This document shows positions 62,409 through 64,000 of a stretch of DNA of 64,000 nucleotides, one piece after another. Numbering within the stretch: the stretch's first letter is position 1; the number at the start of each line of letters is the position of its first letter. The stretch is taken from contig CM041089.1 of assembly GCA_023079485.1 (NCBI GenBank), positions 13,159,001 to 13,223,000 of the forward strand, in the 5' to 3' direction. The notes beneath the pieces were generated by a model, which was not told where the DNA came from, did no database searches, and worked only from the letters and a program-made list of their open reading frames with translations. Both the position numbers and the translations under genes were made by a program. Source of the stretch: Archilochus colubris (lineage: Eukaryota > Chordata > Aves > Apodiformes > Trochilidae).

Positions 62409-63225
62409 TGTCACGGTTTAACACTGGCCCGGCAATTAAACCGAATAACAGACGCTCTCTATTAATCTCTCTCTCCTTGATAAAGAAAGGAGAGAGAATA
62501 AGGGAGAGAGACTTATGGGTTGGAAACTAAACTACACAACTTTAATGAACAGTAATGATAAATAGGAAAAATTACTAAATATATACAAATATGCAGGAAA
62601 ATGGAAACCACATTCCTCCCTCCTTTCCCCCAATAACTCTCACGTCACCACCGAGGCTGCAGGGCAGCCCTGGGAAAGTCCAGGCTGGACTCCTTGAGTC
62701 GGCAGCAGTCGGGAACCGGAGGCAGGAACACACAGATATGGGCTGGCACGGATCAGGACCACAGGCAGACGAATGGACAGGATCCTTCCAGGATGCCGGG
62801 TGAAGGAAGGGAGGAAGGGAAATCAGGAAATCCAGAAGTCTGGAAATCAGGAAATCCAGAAAAAATCTGGCTCGGTCCTTGTGATGCCTCAAATTTATAC
62901 TGAGTGTGACGTATATGGGATGGAATCCTCTGTTTGGTCAATTCTGGCATCTATCTTGTCTGTTCCTCCCCAAAGGAGGGCTCAGGTGGGACCTCTTTAT
63001 CCTCCTGGGCGGTAAAATGTTTTCCTCAGAGCTGAGCAGTGTCCTTGGCTCTGCACACCAGTCTCTAGCAGTAACTATAAACATCAAGTGTTATCAATCC
63101 TAGAAGCACACACTGTCTGAGAAACTTGCTGTTAATTTCAGCAAGTGCAGCTGCTTACAAGAGACTTAGCTAAAAGCAAAAGTACAAAACAGAAAATCAC
63201 CTTTATCCTGGTCCAAACCAGGACA
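62409..63225 (-). mobile_element. Solo LTR, 817-bp family, copy 2 (intact), upstream of KCNQ1
   Basis: This is the same family as the LTR at 16675, in reverse orientation and exactly the same length (817 bp). It has a perfect 5-bp target-site duplication ATGTT (62404-62408 and 63226-63230). In minus-strand sense it keeps the CRE-like site (62905-62910), the TATA box (62897-62891) and the ATTAAA signal (62546-62541). The parts compared by eye differ by only scattered substitutions. It lies about 3.6 kb upstream of the KCNQ1 start codon and points toward that gene. Confidence 0.93.
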
Positions 63226-63230
63226 ATGTT

Positions 63231-64000
63231 GTAAGAGGATTTTGACTCTGGAGATGTGGTAACTCACTAAAATCTGATGCTAGTGAACCAGTGAAACTGA
63301 TGGTAAAGTTCCCAATTCTTGTAATATCATCAGAGCAGTTCTGGTAAAACATTTCTAAAAATTTGGGCTATAGTAGATCTGGAGGGGGTGTACAGGCTGG
63401 GGTCTGTCCTTCTGCTATCCTGTACCAAATGGTGACAAATATTATTGTCACATCTGCTTATCCCATGCTACCCTTTCACTGGGTGCCTGCCCTGGTGTTG
63501 TGCCAGGTCACAATTCTGAGTATTTTGTAGCCAAAATTGGTGCAGCCAGGGATAGAGACACCTTGATCCTTTCTGTGGTTGCTTCCCAGTGGAAACTGAG
63601 ACAGACAAACAGTAAATATCTGAGTGCTCTCCCTTTTCTTAAAGCCTTGAACACTTAGGTGGCAGCTGGCATGGAAATCATCTTGGTTGCTGTTCAATTA
63701 TTTCGCTTTTCTTTGGTTTTTCTTCAATCACAGAATCACCATGCAGCTTTCCATTCCTGCCCAGCTGTAGTAGGACACATGGTAACTTTTTTAAAGGAGA
63801 GGAAAAAGCCAGTTTGTCTTCATTTTTGCATTGTTTTTCTTGAATCAGAGCAAATACATTGTTACACTGCATCTTCTGGAGTTTATAGTTAAATCGGTCA
63901 CAAGATCATTGTAGAAACATAGCCAATAATTAAGATAAACACTGAGAATAAAGTCCTAGGTGGTTTATATCATTTAATATAGCAATAACTGCATGACAAT
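63231..64000. other. Upstream sequence beyond the LTR
   Basis: Nothing recognised. Confidence 0.5.

Noticed and set aside
59391..64000. Exons of a neighbouring gene such as TRPM5 upstream of KCNQ1
   Set aside because: No translated segment in this interval resembles a TRP channel. Only repeats and unique noncoding sequence are seen.

Overview
This window reads as bird nuclear DNA. The evidence is the many CR1 LINE fragments that end in the avian-type octamer tail (ATTCTATG repeats), solo LTRs of two families with intact target-site duplications, and two exons of a vertebrate ion-channel gene. I cannot name the species. Several CR1 copies are almost identical and two 817-bp LTRs are still full length, so the lineage has had fairly recent CR1 and ERV activity.

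The only real gene I can support is KCNQ1 (voltage-gated potassium channel Kv7.1), on the minus strand. Exon 1 (58396-58787, start codon at 58787) lies in a CpG island that also holds the presumed promoter. Exon 2 (21622-21712) is 91 bp and completes the Val codon split by intron 1. Intron 1 is 36,683 bp (21713-58395). Everything from 21621 down to position 1 is the start of intron 2. I did not find exon 3.

The rest is intronic or upstream DNA filled with repeats. Intron 2 part (1-21621): CR1 pieces at 0.4, 2.0-2.9, 7.8-8.1, 10.9, 18.1-18.7 and 19.7-20.0 kb; an 817-bp solo LTR at 16.7-17.5 kb; a 312-bp-class LTR at 20.6-21.4 kb split by a CR1. Intron 1: CR1 at 22.9-23.8, 30.2, 31.8, 34.3-35.2, 35.5, 36.3-36.9, 38.5, 40.7 and 46.8-47.4 kb; a 455-bp uninterrupted polypurine tract at 26.7-27.1 kb; an intact solo LTR at 28.2-28.5 kb; an older 817-family LTR at 29.4-30.2 kb; an ancient MIR SINE at 34.2 kb; two weak LTR-like stretches at 55.7 and 57.2-57.5 kb. 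Upstream of KCNQ1: a CR1 with an internal deletion at 60.2-60.8 kb and a second 817-bp LTR at 62.4-63.2 kb, oriented toward KCNQ1.

I see no novel multi-gene system. The observations most worth checking are the LTR upstream of KCNQ1 with CRE- and TATA-like motifs in the sense direction, a one-base deletion shared by several young CR1 copies, a CR1 3' end duplicated together with about 85 bp of non-CR1 flank, the CR1-in-LTR nest, and the long polypurine tract. Nearly all the longer open frames are CR1 fragments, low-complexity artefacts or chance frames.
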